From contig NZ_CP117425.1 in NCBI RefSeq assembly GCF_030687295.1, forward strand, positions 5,150,001 to 5,214,000: DNA of 64,000 nt, read 5' to 3'. This DNA comes from Pseudomonas beijingensis. GTDB taxonomy: Bacteria > Pseudomonadota > Gammaproteobacteria > Pseudomonadales > Pseudomonadaceae. The notes beneath the pieces were generated by a model. The model had not been told where the DNA came from, searched no databases, and was given only the letters and a program-made list of their open reading frames with translations. The position numbers were made by a program, and so were the translations under genes. Below are positions 18,880 to 28,316 of this stretch, one piece after another (position 1 is the first letter of the stretch; every line of letters starts with the position of its first letter).

Positions 18880-20502
18880 ATGTCCGAGCATGTTCAGCCC
18901 CTGGAAGCCACGCGTAGCGCCGGCACCAGCCAGGAAACCCAGAAAGTCATCTTCGCCTCGTCCCTGGGGACGGTGTTCGAGTGGTACGACTTTTTCCTCT
19001 ATGGCGCCCTGGCGGCGGTGATCAGCAAGCAGTTCTTTGCCGGGGTCAACGACACCACCGCGTTTATCTTCGCCCTGATGGCCTTCGCCGCCGGTTTCAT
19101 CGTGCGGCCGTTCGGGGCCCTGGTGTTCGGTCGGTTGGGGGACATGATCGGGCGCAAGTACACGTTCCTGGCCACCATCATCCTCATGGGCCTGGCGACG
19201 TTCTGCGTCGGCCTGCTGCCCAACTACGCCAGCATCGGCATCGCCGCGCCGATCATCCTGGTGGTGTTGCGCATGCTCCAGGGCTTGGCCTTGGGCGGTG
19301 AATACGGTGGCGCGGCGACTTATGTGGCCGAGCACGCGCCAATGGGCAAGCGCGGTTTCCATACCAGTTGGATTCAGTCCACCGCCACGTTGGGGCTGTT
19401 GCTCTCGCTGCTGGTGGTGCTGGGCTGCCGCTACTTCACCGGCGATCAATTCGAAGTCTGGGGCTGGCGCATTCCGTTCCTGCTGTCGATCCTGCTGTTG
19501 GGCATCTCCACCTGGATTCGCCTGAGCCTGCATGAGTCGCCGGCCTTCCTGAAAATGAAAGAGGAAGGCAAGTGCTGCAAGGCGCCGATCCGCGAGTCGT
19601 TTGGCAAATGGGAAAACTTGAAGGTGGTGCTGATCGCCCTGTTCAGCATCAACGCCGGGCAAGCGGTGACCTTCTACGCCGCGCAGTTCTATGTGCTGTT
19701 TTTCCTCACCCAGTTCCTGAAGATGGACCCAGCCCTGGCCAACAGCCTGCTGATCGTCAGCGTGGTGATCGGCGCGCCGTTCTTTATCTTTTTTGGTTGG
19801 CTGTCAGACAAGGTCGGGCGCAAACCGGTGCTGATGATCGGCCTGCTGCTGGCCACCGCCCTGTACTTCCCGATCTTCAAGACCCTGGCCCACTACGCCA
19901 ACCCGGCCATCGATCAAGCAAGCCGCCAGGCACCGATCACCGTGGTCGCCGACCCGGCCACCTGCACCTTCCAGTTCGACCCGGTGGGCAAGGCGCGTTT
20001 CGACAGCCCATGCGACAAGGTCAAGACCTTCCTGGTCAAGCAAGGCCTGCCCTACAGCAGCGTCGCGGCTCCGGCCGGCAGCACGGTACAGATCAGCGTC
20101 GGTGACGTGAAACTCGAAGGGTACGACGAAGCCGCCCTGCGCGGTGCGGTGACCCTGGCCGGCTACCCGCAGCAAGCCGACGCCCAGCAGATCAACCGGC
20201 CGATGATCGTGGCCTTGATCGTGGCGCTGATCATCATCTCGGCGATGTGCTACGGACCGCTGGCGGCGTTGATGGTCGAACTGTTCCCGACCCGGATCCG
20301 CTACACCTCCATGTCCCTGCCCTACCACATCGGCAACGGCTGGTTCGGCGGTTTCCTGCCCACCGTGTCGTTCGCCCTGGTGGTCTACACCGGGGATATT
20401 TTCTACGGGCTGTGGTACCCGGTGGTGATTACCGGGGTGAGCTTGGTGGTGGGCATGATCTGCCTGCGGGAAACCCGCAACGTGGACTTGGATACCAACT
20501 GA
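18880..20502 (+). CDS. MHS-family (metabolite:H+ symporter) MFS transporter
   Basis: A 540-residue inner-membrane symporter of the MHS branch. The N-terminus has the MHS signature (GTVFEWYDFFLYGALAA), the loop 2-3 motif GRLGDMIGRKYTF, and RMLQGLALGGEYGGAATYVAE in helix 4; GWLSDKVGRKPVLM is the second-half copy. A soluble insertion of about 100 residues (~335-440, with two Cys) lies between helices of the second half; members of this size occur in Pseudomonas. GAGG precedes the ATG at 18880. Likely imports the substrate of the upstream dehydrogenase, but separated from it by a REP pair. Confidence 0.88.
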   Translation: MSEHVQPLEATRSAGTSQETQKVIFASSLGTVFEWYDFFLYGALAAVISKQFFAGVNDTTAFIFALMAFAAGFIVRPFGALVFGRLGDMIGRKYTFLATIILMGLATFCVGLLPNYASIGIAAPIILVVLRMLQGLALGGEYGGAATYVAEHAPMGKRGFHTSWIQSTATLGLLLSLLVVLGCRYFTGDQFEVWGWRIPFLLSILLLGISTWIRLSLHESPAFLKMKEEGKCCKAPIRESFGKWENLKVVLIALFSINAGQAVTFYAAQFYVLFFLTQFLKMDPALANSLLIVSVVIGAPFFIFFGWLSDKVGRKPVLMIGLLLATALYFPIFKTLAHYANPAIDQASRQAPITVVADPATCTFQFDPVGKARFDSPCDKVKTFLVKQGLPYSSVAAPAGSTVQISVGDVKLEGYDEAALRGAVTLAGYPQQADAQQINRPMIVALIVALIIISAMCYGPLAALMVELFPTRIRYTSMSLPYHIGNGWFGGFLPTVSFALVVYTGDIFYGLWYPVVITGVSLVVGMICLRETRNVDLDTN

Positions 20503-20512
20503 GGGCAACACC

Positions 20513-20540
20513 GTGGCGAGGGCCTTGGCGCCCTCGCCAC
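20513..20540. terminator. GC-rich hairpin between convergent genes
   Basis: GTGGCGAGGGC...GCCCTCGCCAC, an 11-bp perfect stem with a short loop between the convergent transporter and TonB-receptor genes. There is no strong T tract, so it could be a REP relic acting as a two-way terminator. Confidence 0.6.
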
Positions 20541-20544
20541 TGCC

Positions 20545-23022
20545 TCAGAAGTGCGCCTTCACAGTCATGGTGAAGTTGCGCGGCTCACCGTAATAGTTAC
20601 CGAAACTCTCGGTGCCAATCGTGGTGTAGTAGCGCTTGTCGAACAGGTTGTTGCCATTGAGGGCCACCGACCAGGTGTCATCGATGCGGTAGCCAACGCG
20701 ACCGTTCCACACGGCATAACCGGCCTGGGTGATCTTCTCGCCGGTCGCCGGCGATACCCGGAAGTTGTCGCTTTGGGCATTGACCCCGGCACCGACACTG
20801 AACCGCTCCAACGCCCCGCCGAGGGCATAATCGCCCCACAGGCGCAGCACATGTCGCGGCACGTAGCTGTTGAACGAGCCGCCGTTGAGGCTGGTATCAA
20901 TGTCGTTGAGGGTCTTGGTCTGGGTGTAGGTATAGCCGGCCAGCAGTTGCAGACGCTCGATGACTTCACCGCTGATCTCGGCTTCGAAACCCTGGGCGCG
21001 CACCTTGCCGGCGTTCTCATAGCAAAAACCGTCCGAGGACGCACAACTGGAGAAGTAATCAGTCTGGGCCTGGTCTTTCTGCAGCGTGCGGAACAGGTTG
21101 AAGGCGCTGTTCAGGCGTCCTTCGAACCACTCGCCCTTGATCCCCAGCTCATAACTCTCGCCCACCAGGGGCTTGAGCGCCGAGCCGCTTGCGGAGCGAT
21201 AGTTGCCCTGGGGCGTGAAGATATCCGAATAGCTGGCGTAGGCGGTCAGGTGCTCATTGAGGTCCAGCAACACCGCGGCAAACGGCGTGACTTGCCCCGT
21301 CTCCGTGCTCTTGGCGTGTTCCGTACCGCCGGTGAGGAACACCGAGTCGGTCTTGGAGCTGTACCAGCTCACCCGGCTGCCCACGACAAACGTCAACGGG
21401 TCCGCCAGTTTCAGGCGCAGGGTCGAATACATCCCTTGCTGCTCGGTCACGGTCTTGACCGGACCACCGCGCGTCGAGTTTTCGATGAAGTAACTGTCGT
21501 CCGGTTCGGGAATATGTCGGTCCGGATCGAACACATTCTGCTTCTGTGGCAGCAGTGCCACTGAGAAGAAATCATCCTTGTCCGAACGACTGGCGTTAAA
21601 ACCGATGATCAACTCATGTTGCTGCCCCAGGGCGTCGAACTTGCCGTCCAGGTAGGCATCGAGGCCGTAATCGACCTGGTCATAGTCATACATGCTGCCC
21701 AGCATGTTGGTGGTCGAGGTGCCGGGCGCCACCGAGCCCGATGCAAAGGCGTATTTGATGTCCTGGGTATTTTTCGTATAGACCCCGGCGACCTTCACGG
21801 CCCAGTCGTCATTGAGCTGATGCGCGATATCGCCGAACACCGTGGTCCGCTGGCTGCGCCAAGTGTTCCACGAGGGGTCCAGGCAGGTGGAGCGACTGAG
21901 TTTCAGATCACTGCCGTCCCGGTAGCGAGGAAGGCCGCCCCAGCAGGGGCTGGCATCGACGTCTTCATAGGCGATGCCCAAGCCGAGCGTCGTGTCGGGC
22001 GACAGATCGAAGTCCAGGGCACCGTAATAGATCTGGTCCTTGCGCCGAGCATCGTCGTAGAAATAATGCCGGCTCTGTTCGGCGATCACCGCCCTGCCCC
22101 GCACGGTGCCAGAATCATTCAACGGGCCACCGGTATCGACCTGCCCACGGTAGTTGTCCCAGGTGCCGCCCGAAAGGCTGAGCTCGGTCTGGGCCGTGGT
22201 CTGCCCCCGTTTACGGACGAAGTTGACGCCGCCGGACGTGCCGCCCGCCCCCTTCATCATCCCGGCGGCGCCGCGCAGCACTTCGACACGGTCGTAATAG
22301 GCCATGTCGCTGCTGAAACTGTCGGCCTGGACATAGCTGTTGCCCATGTCCAGCGGAACGCCGTCGTATTGATACTGGCCAGACATGCGGAACCCGCGGG
22401 AGTAAAAATACTTGCCGCCCATGGTCGAGTCGTAGACGGTGATGCCGGGGGTCTTTTCCATGACCTGTTCGATGGTATTGAGGTTCTGGTCATCGAGCAT
22501 CTTGCGAGTGATCACCGTCACCGATTGCGGCGTTTCACGCAGGGAGTGCGCACCCTTGCTGATGGTGACCGCGCCCGTCGTGTAGGAATTGCTCTGCTCA
22601 GTGGTTGCCCCGAGTCGCTGAGCCTCGATGGTGGTGGCATCCAGCTCCAGTGCCGAACCGCTGACCGGCACGGAGCGCAGCACGTACGTGCCGTTAGCCT
22701 GGAGGGCAGCTTGCAGACCGCTACCCCCCAGAATGCGCGCAAAGCCGTCGCCCACGCCGAAAGAACCTTTCAGGCCGGGCGATCGCAAACCTTCGAGTTG
22801 CCGGGCATCAAACGAAATGGCGACACCGGCGGCGCTGGAGAAACGGGTCAGCACATCCACCAGGCTACCGGCGCCGATATCGTAGGCCTGCACCGCACGC
22901 TGCTGCGCCACAGCCGTTGGAGCCGACCCGGCGTTCACGACCGTGGCACCGGCAGTCGTGACCGCCAGCAAACCGATTTTCACTGCAAACACCAGACGGC
23001 CTGGCGCGCTCACCCACGTCAT
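20545..23022 (-). CDS. TonB-dependent siderophore receptor with signalling domain
   Basis: An 825-residue outer-membrane receptor. After a signal region comes an STN signalling domain (QAYDIGAGSLVDVLTRFSSA...GVAISFDARQLEGL), then the plug (RETPQSVTVITRKMLDDQNL; YSRGFRMSGQYQYDGVPLD; VEVLRGAAGMMKGAG) and a 22-strand barrel ending in Phe (TMTVKAHF). The STN domain relays substrate binding to the FecR-like protein encoded just upstream (gap 86 bases), which controls the FecI-like sigma factor. Typical ferri-siderophore receptor of the FpvA/FoxA kind; the siderophore is not identifiable. An internal CxW region (SSCASSDGFCYEN) suggests a surface disulfide. Confidence 0.92.
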   Translation of the reverse strand: MTWVSAPGRLVFAVKIGLLAVTTAGATVVNAGSAPTAVAQQRAVQAYDIGAGSLVDVLTRFSSAAGVAISFDARQLEGLRSPGLKGSFGVGDGFARILGGSGLQAALQANGTYVLRSVPVSGSALELDATTIEAQRLGATTEQSNSYTTGAVTISKGAHSLRETPQSVTVITRKMLDDQNLNTIEQVMEKTPGITVYDSTMGGKYFYSRGFRMSGQYQYDGVPLDMGNSYVQADSFSSDMAYYDRVEVLRGAAGMMKGAGGTSGGVNFVRKRGQTTAQTELSLSGGTWDNYRGQVDTGGPLNDSGTVRGRAVIAEQSRHYFYDDARRKDQIYYGALDFDLSPDTTLGLGIAYEDVDASPCWGGLPRYRDGSDLKLSRSTCLDPSWNTWRSQRTTVFGDIAHQLNDDWAVKVAGVYTKNTQDIKYAFASGSVAPGTSTTNMLGSMYDYDQVDYGLDAYLDGKFDALGQQHELIIGFNASRSDKDDFFSVALLPQKQNVFDPDRHIPEPDDSYFIENSTRGGPVKTVTEQQGMYSTLRLKLADPLTFVVGSRVSWYSSKTDSVFLTGGTEHAKSTETGQVTPFAAVLLDLNEHLTAYASYSDIFTPQGNYRSASGSALKPLVGESYELGIKGEWFEGRLNSAFNLFRTLQKDQAQTDYFSSCASSDGFCYENAGKVRAQGFEAEISGEVIERLQLLAGYTYTQTKTLNDIDTSLNGGSFNSYVPRHVLRLWGDYALGGALERFSVGAGVNAQSDNFRVSPATGEKITQAGYAVWNGRVGYRIDDTWSVALNGNNLFDKRYYTTIGTESFGNYYGEPRNFTMTVKAHF

Positions 23023-23108
23023 ACTTCCCCTCCCCCAAACGGTCGATAAAAACTCACTGAGGAAGAGCCGAACGATGAGGATGAAAAGTGCAGGGGCTGG
23101 TTTTTTTA

Positions 23109-24077
23109 TTACGCAGCATTACCACCGACGCCAGCGGAGACCTGGACCCAGAAGCGGCTGTAGCGGGTCACCCGCAACGAAAAGCCACTTTCCAGCGCGG
23201 CCAGGGCGAGATCGGTGTTATCGACGGGAAACACACCGGACACCTTCAAGTCGCCAATCGCCGGATCCCAGCGCAGAACACCGGGTCGATAGCGCGACAG
23301 TTCACCCAGCAGCGCTGCCAGAGGCCGGTCAATGGCGATGATGCTTCCCTTCTGCCAGGCACCCACCGACACATCGTTGCCGCGCAGCGCCCCCAACGAC
23401 CGCTCATTGAAATCCAGGCGCTGGCCGGCCTCGACCCGCATCTTTGAGCCACTCGCCGGCAGGCTCACCTCGACCGCTTTCTCCAGCACCGCCACTTCGC
23501 CGCCCCGCGCCTGGCTACGGACGATGAAACGCGTGCCCAGCGCCAGCACCTCGGCCGGCCCCGTGACCACCTTGAACGGACGTCGCAAGGGATCGACCGC
23601 CGTCGTCACGAGCACCTCACCGCGCAACAGTTCCAGACGCCGCTGCTGCCCATCGAAACGAACATTGATCGAGGTGTCGGTGTTGAGCATGAGCGTGCTG
23701 CCATCGGCCAACTGAAACTCGCGACGCTCACCCACCGCAGTGCGGTAATCGCAAAGCAGGTTCTGCGTCGCCTGACTGCGCCAACCCAACCAGCCCAGGC
23801 CGCCGGCGGACGTCAGCAGCAAGGCGCTGCGCAGCACCTGCCGCCGGGATCGCTGGTGGGTGTCGCTCAAGGTCGGTGCCGCCAGGGCGCCCGGCACACT
23901 CGCCATCTGCTCGGCCACCGCGGCCATGCGCTGCCAGGCCTGGCCGTGCAACGGATCGGCGGCGAGCCAGGCGCGCCAGTCGGCCCGGTCCGCGTCGGTC
24001 GTAATGCCGGAATGCAGCCGGGCGTACCAGCGCGCCGCCACACGGATGGCTTGCAACTCTTCGGGCGGCAGGTTCAT
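23109..24077 (-). CDS. FecR-family anti-sigma factor
   Basis: A 322-residue inner-membrane regulator. The cytoplasmic N-terminal part (ARWYARLHSGITTDADRADW; AADPLHGQAW) binds the sigma factor; one membrane segment follows (SALLLTSAGGLGWLGW), then the periplasmic FecR domain (GERREFQLADGSTLMLNTDTS; LLRGEVLVTTAVDP; FKVVTGPAEVLALGTRF). The ATG at 24077 overlaps the sigma stop as ATGA, so the longer frame upstream is not used. It relays the signal from the receptor's STN domain to the sigma factor. Confidence 0.92.
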   Translation of the reverse strand: MNLPPEELQAIRVAARWYARLHSGITTDADRADWRAWLAADPLHGQAWQRMAAVAEQMASVPGALAAPTLSDTHQRSRRQVLRSALLLTSAGGLGWLGWRSQATQNLLCDYRTAVGERREFQLADGSTLMLNTDTSINVRFDGQQRRLELLRGEVLVTTAVDPLRRPFKVVTGPAEVLALGTRFIVRSQARGGEVAVLEKAVEVSLPASGSKMRVEAGQRLDFNERSLGALRGNDVSVGAWQKGSIIAIDRPLAALLGELSRYRPGVLRWDPAIGDLKVSGVFPVDNTDLALAALESGFSLRVTRYSRFWVQVSAGVGGNAA

Positions 24078-24595
24078 GAAAGCTGCAATTGAATCTGCAT
24101 CAGGCAGCAATGTTCCATGGCCTTGGCCATGTGATTGTTGACCGTGCGGACGCTGACGCCCAAGCGCTCGGCAATTTGCGGGTACGTCAAGCCATCGAAC
24201 TGCGACAGGATGAACGCTTGCCTGACGCGCGGCCCCAACCCCTGGAGCAGACGGTCGATCTCCATCAGGGCCTGGAGCAGGATCGCCTGCTCTTCCAGCG
24301 ATGGGTGCTGCTCTTGCGGCATGGCGGCCAAGGCTTCGAGGTAGGATTGCTCCAGCGAGCGCCGACGAAACAGGTCGATCAGCAGCCCTTTGGCGATCAT
24401 CGACAAGTACGGTCTCGGCTCACGGATATCCAGCGCGGTGCGCGCCTTGATGACCCGCACAAACGTATCCTGGGTCAGGTCGGCGGCATCGAACGTGTTG
24501 CCCAAGCGCTTGCGCAACCAGCCCTGGAGCCAACTGTGATGATCACTGTACAGAACGTCGACAGCACTGCGTAGGGACAGATCGTGGGCGGGCAT
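24074..24595 (-). CDS. FecI-like ECF sigma factor
   Basis: A 173-residue ECF sigma factor with region 2 (YSDHHSWLQGWLRKRLGNTFDAADLTQDTFVRVI) and region 4 (PRVRQAFILSQFDGLTYPQIAERLGVSVRTVNNHMAKAMEHC). It should direct RNA polymerase to the receptor gene when the cognate siderophore binds. First gene of the sigma-FecR-receptor set, with a Fur-like box just upstream. Confidence 0.93.
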   Translation of the reverse strand: MPAHDLSLRSAVDVLYSDHHSWLQGWLRKRLGNTFDAADLTQDTFVRVIKARTALDIREPRPYLSMIAKGLLIDLFRRRSLEQSYLEALAAMPQEQHPSLEEQAILLQALMEIDRLLQGLGPRVRQAFILSQFDGLTYPQIAERLGVSVRTVNNHMAKAMEHCCLMQIQLQLS

Positions 24596-24617
24596 GGCAA
24601 TGGAATAATTCGCGACT

Positions 24618-24636
24618 GATAATGACTCGCATTGTC
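24618..24636 (-). promoter_or_regulatory. Fur box ahead of the ECF sigma gene
   Basis: GATAATGACTCGCATTGTC matches 14 of 19 positions of the consensus GATAATGATAATCATTATC, about 25 bases upstream of the sigma start. It predicts iron repression. Confidence 0.75.
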
Positions 24637-24698
24637 ATAGAGCCCATCGCCGCTTGCAACCCAAACGTGCCCGGCCGCCTCCATCCTCTGGCATCACT

Positions 24699-25106
24699 TT
24701 AGTGGATGGCGTGATTTTTCACCGTGCTCTCAACCAGATCCAGCATCTGTCCCAGGGCCCAGGGCTTGGCGATGAACGACGCGTGGTGCTTGATCCCGGC
24801 GCTTTCCGGCGTCTCGAAGCCGGACATGATCAGCAGCGGGATCTGCGGCCAGCGGTCTCCGGTCAGGTTGGCCAGGTCCGCGCCGTCGATCTTGCCGGGC
24901 ATGGTGATGTCGGTGAGCAACAGATCGACGAAATGGGCGCTCTTTTCGAGGAACTCCAAGGCATCATCAGCGTTTTTCTGAGGCTCCACGACAAATCCTT
25001 CTTCCTCAAGGATTTCACAGAGAAATTCCAGGATAGTTGGATCATCTTCCACCACGAGAATCAAACGTGTAGTCGCCTGGCCGTTGCCATTTGGCATCGA
25101 ATTCAT
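24699..25106 (-). CDS. Single-domain response regulator
   Basis: A 135-residue stand-alone receiver domain: acidic pocket LVVEDDP, phosphoacceptor Asp in LLTDITMPGKIDGADLA, conserved Ser in IMSGFE and Lys in FIAKPW. No output domain. AAGGAG lies ten bases ahead of the ATG at 25106, preferred over a longer frame. The sequence resembles receivers that end Pseudomonas hybrid kinases of the type at 3025-5136, so phosphotransfer from such a kinase is a reasonable guess. Confidence 0.88.
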   Translation of the reverse strand: MNSMPNGNGQATTRLILVVEDDPTILEFLCEILEEEGFVVEPQKNADDALEFLEKSAHFVDLLLTDITMPGKIDGADLANLTGDRWPQIPLLIMSGFETPESAGIKHHASFIAKPWALGQMLDLVESTVKNHAIH

Positions 25107-25348
25107 GAAAGTGACTCTCCTTGACCTCATAAACTTTCTTTGCGGTTTCAACCGCCTTGAAGTTATGAGCCATCCCCCTGCGAGAAATTCATTCTGCGTG
25201 CCGACAGACCGCCGAATGTCACGCCAGCCCCCTCCTTGGCAACGCAGCGCAACGCTTTTATCTGTATATCCATACAGATAAAACTTGCCCCGGCGCCCAT
25301 CTATGACCATGCTACAGCCCCAAGAAATCTGCTCAGGAAAAGGGCGCT

Positions 25349-27289
25349 ATGCAGCTGTACCTGTGTGAAAAGCCGTCCCAGGCCAAGGACATCGCCACCG
25401 TGCTCGGTGCCACGCGCCGTGGCGACGGTTGCTGGCTGGGCCCTGGCGTCACGGTCACCTGGTGCATCGGCCACCTGCTGGAAACCGCCCCACCCGACGC
25501 CTACGACGCGCGTTACAAGCGCTGGGTCCTGGCCGACCTGCCCATCGTGCCCGCGCAATGGAAAATGACCGTCAAGCCGAAAACCGCCAGCCAGTACAAG
25601 GCGGTCAAGCGCCTGTTGGGGGAAGCGAAGGAATTGGTGATCGCCACCGACGCCGACCGCGAAGGCGAAATGATCGCCCGGGAGCTGGTGGAACATTGCC
25701 GGTATCGCGGACCGATCCGGCGGCTATGGCTGTCGGCCCTGGACGAAGCGTCGATCCGCAAGGCCCTGGCCGCCCTCAAGCCGGGCGTCGAAACCTTCAA
25801 CCTGTATCACTCGGCCCTGGGGCGCTCCCGGGCCGACTGGCTGATCGGCATGAACATGAGTCGCCTGTTCACCTTGCTGGGGCGCCAGTCCGGCTACCAA
25901 GGCGTGTTGCCGGTAGGCCGCGTGCAGACACCGACGCTGCGACTGGTGGTGGACCGCGACCGCAGCATCGCCAACTTCGTGCCGGTGGCCTATTGGGCCA
26001 TCGACGTGCAACTGAGCCACGAAGGCACGGCGTTCACTGCCCAGTGGCGCGCCGACCCGGATGCCTGCGACGACCAGGAACGCTGCCTGAACCAGGCCCT
26101 GGCCCGGGACGCCGCCCAGGCCATGAGCAACGCCGCCACCGCCCGGACGCTGAAGGTGCGTACCGAGCGCCTGCGCGAAGCGGCGCCGTTACCCTTCGAC
26201 CTGGGCACCCTGCAGGAAGTCTGCTCGAAGAAACTCGGCCTCGGCGCCCAGGAAACCCTGGACATTGCCCAGTCGCTCTATGAGACCTACAAGCTCATCA
26301 CCTACCCCCGCAGCGATTGCGGTTTCCTGCCCTTGAGCCAGCACAGCGAAGCACCGGCCATCCTGGCCGCACTCGCCCAGGCCGACCCAAGCCTGGCGCC
26401 GCTGCGCGAACATTTGCAGCCGCAGCGCAAATCCCGGGCCTGGAACGACGCCAAGGTCAGTGCTCACCACGGCATCATTCCCACCGCAGCCGCCAAGAAC
26501 CTCGACAAACTCACCGGCAAGCCGCGTGCGGTCTATACGTTGATTCGCGCGCGCTACCTGGCGCAGTTCCTGCCCAACCACGAATACGACCGGACCCAGG
26601 CTGACTTCAACTGTGCCGGCCAGGCGCTGCGTGCCGTGGGTAAGCAGATCGTCGAACCCGGCTGGAAACGCGCCCTGCCCGAAGCTCTGGCGCCGGCAAA
26701 GGGCCGTGAAGCACCGGCGCCGCAAACCTTACCGGCACTGGCCGAAGGTCGCGATTGCGCGGTGGACGAGGTGAAACCCAAAGACCTGTGGACCCAGCCG
26801 CCCAAGCCGTTCACCGAAGGCGACCTGATCAAGGCGATGAAGAACGTCGCCAAGCTAGTGGAAGACCCGTTGCTCAAACAGAAGCTCAAGGACACCACCG
26901 GCATCGGCACCGAAGCGACCCGAGCCTCGATCATCCAGGGGCTGCTCGACCGCGGTTACCTGGTGAAAAACGGCAAGGCCCTGTCCGCCACACCGGCGGC
27001 CTTCAGCCTCATCGACGCCGTGCCCCGGGCCATCGCCGACCCGGGCACCACCGCCATCTGGGAGCAAGCCCTGGACATGGTGCAGAGCGGGGAAATGAGC
27101 CTTGAAGAGTTCGTCACCCGGCAAGCCGCCTGGATGAGCAAGCACGTCGCCCGCTGCCAGGGCATGAGCCTGACCATCAGCGGCCCGGCCAGCCCCGCCG
27201 GGCGTGGCGCAACGCCATGGAAAAACAAACGCAAGCCGGCCAAGCGCAAGACCGGCGGCGCACCGCGCAAGGCGAGCAAGGCCACCTGA
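25349..27289 (+). CDS. topB: DNA topoisomerase III
   Basis: A 646-residue type IA topoisomerase that decatenates DNA by cutting one strand. Toprim domain at the N-terminus (MQLYLCEKPSQAKDIATVLG; acidic triad region ATDADREGEMIARE), catalytic Tyr319 in ITYPRSDCGFLP, and NMSRLFTLLGRQ and VGRVQTPTLRLVVDRD as in E. coli TopB. The basic C-terminal tail (KNKRKPAKRKTGGAPRKASKAT) probably binds DNA. It stands alone, followed by a REP pair. Confidence 0.96.
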   Translation: MQLYLCEKPSQAKDIATVLGATRRGDGCWLGPGVTVTWCIGHLLETAPPDAYDARYKRWVLADLPIVPAQWKMTVKPKTASQYKAVKRLLGEAKELVIATDADREGEMIARELVEHCRYRGPIRRLWLSALDEASIRKALAALKPGVETFNLYHSALGRSRADWLIGMNMSRLFTLLGRQSGYQGVLPVGRVQTPTLRLVVDRDRSIANFVPVAYWAIDVQLSHEGTAFTAQWRADPDACDDQERCLNQALARDAAQAMSNAATARTLKVRTERLREAAPLPFDLGTLQEVCSKKLGLGAQETLDIAQSLYETYKLITYPRSDCGFLPLSQHSEAPAILAALAQADPSLAPLREHLQPQRKSRAWNDAKVSAHHGIIPTAAAKNLDKLTGKPRAVYTLIRARYLAQFLPNHEYDRTQADFNCAGQALRAVGKQIVEPGWKRALPEALAPAKGREAPAPQTLPALAEGRDCAVDEVKPKDLWTQPPKPFTEGDLIKAMKNVAKLVEDPLLKQKLKDTTGIGTEATRASIIQGLLDRGYLVKNGKALSATPAAFSLIDAVPRAIADPGTTAIWEQALDMVQSGEMSLEEFVTRQAAWMSKHVARCQGMSLTISGPASPAGRGATPWKNKRKPAKRKTGGAPRKASKAT

Positions 27290-27923
27290 ACAAAAATCAG
27301 GCCCACCCTGATTCCTCCTGTGGGAGCGAGCTTGCTCGCGATAGCGGCGTGTCAGTCAATTATCTGTTGGCTGATCCACCGCTATCGCGAGCAAGCTCGC
27401 TCCCACATTGACGAGGTCTGACTGAAAATCTTCATACCCAAACCATTTTGTCCGACAATATGTAGTGAGCAAAAATAATCACTACAAAACCGTTGACGCC
27501 TCCGATTTGCCCTTGCATGATGCAGACGTCTCCCCGATCGGGAGTACAGGCAACTGTTTGAGCAAGCTCGTCTGACCGCCGAGCTGTTTTATGGATAAGG
27601 GACTGCCCACAAGGCAGATTGAAGGTGCTGACCTGGCATGACCGTCCGGTAACAAGGACGAGAAACGTCGGCGAAGATCCTCATGACGCGCGTGGTCGAC
27701 CCTCGAAAGTTGACACTGCCTGATGATTCTTCGCTGTTTCTCTTCGTTGTAGCGCATTTGCGTAGCAGCCCTTCGATAACACTACACAACCGATGCACGA
27801 CCCCGTCGAAGTTCGACGGACGAACGCTGACGGCCTGGTTTCGGTAGCAGGCAGGCACTTACCGAGTAGCGAAGTTTTTGCGAACCACCAGACAGATCAA
27901 CCAAATGGTCAAGGGGCTTACAC
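27290..27923. other. Long intergenic region without a recognised gene
   Basis: About 630 bases. A REP pair lies at the left end. The rest (27410-27923) is less GC-rich than its neighbours and has only short open frames on the minus strand, with no known motif or clear ribosome binding site. It may carry the promoter of the gene at 27924 or a small RNA. Confidence 0.45.
27318..27407. repeat. REP pair
   Basis: CCTGTGGGAGCGAGCTTGCTCGCG and its complement ending in GCTCCCAC, downstream of topB. Confidence 0.9.
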
Positions 27924-28253
27924 ATGAATCTGAATAATCAACCATCTATTGATGAACTGGCTCGCATGTTCGCCGCACACAAGGACACACTCGACAGCCA
28001 TATCCTGTGGATCAGCAAGACTGGCCAGGTCCACATGGACTGCCTGTCGCCCTACACCCAAGAAGACGAGTTCGAAAAGAACACGCAAGAGCTGTGTGCC
28101 CGGCTGAAGATGTACCGCCGTGGCCAGGGCTACGTTGGCAAGAAGGCCGCCGCTGACAAAGACTTCATGGGCCGCGTGTTGCAAACGCTGACCCAGGCCT
28201 GGCAGTCGATGCAGAACACGTCCGAGGTCCGGGTCATCGACCGCCTCTGCTGA
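27924..28253 (+). CDS. Conserved hypothetical protein, 109 residues
   Basis: Small soluble protein starting MNLNNQPSIDELARMFAAHK; no membrane segment or signal. The middle (LWISKTGQVHMDCLSPYTQEDEFEK) has mixed alpha/beta character. Directly followed by a strong two-way terminator. I do not recognise a characterised family; codon use is ordinary for the region, so it is likely a real gene. Confidence 0.75.
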   Translation: MNLNNQPSIDELARMFAAHKDTLDSHILWISKTGQVHMDCLSPYTQEDEFEKNTQELCARLKMYRRGQGYVGKKAAADKDFMGRVLQTLTQAWQSMQNTSEVRVIDRLC

Positions 28254-28264
28254 TATCCCCTAAC

Positions 28265-28303
28265 AAAAGGGCCCGCTCCTGGATCAGGAGCGGGCCCTTT
28301 TTT
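28265..28303. terminator. Bidirectional rho-independent terminator
   Basis: AAAAGGGCCCGCTCCTG, a short loop, then CAGGAGCGGGCCCTTTTTT: a long perfect stem with A and T tracts. It serves both the gene ending at 28253 and the glutaminase gene ending at 28317. Confidence 0.95.
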
Positions 28304-28316
28304 GTGAGACCGGAAA

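Noticed and set aside
27482..27858. Two overlapping minus-strand frames of about 90 codons
   Set aside because: Unusual Arg/Ser-rich composition, no start signals, no recognisable domain.
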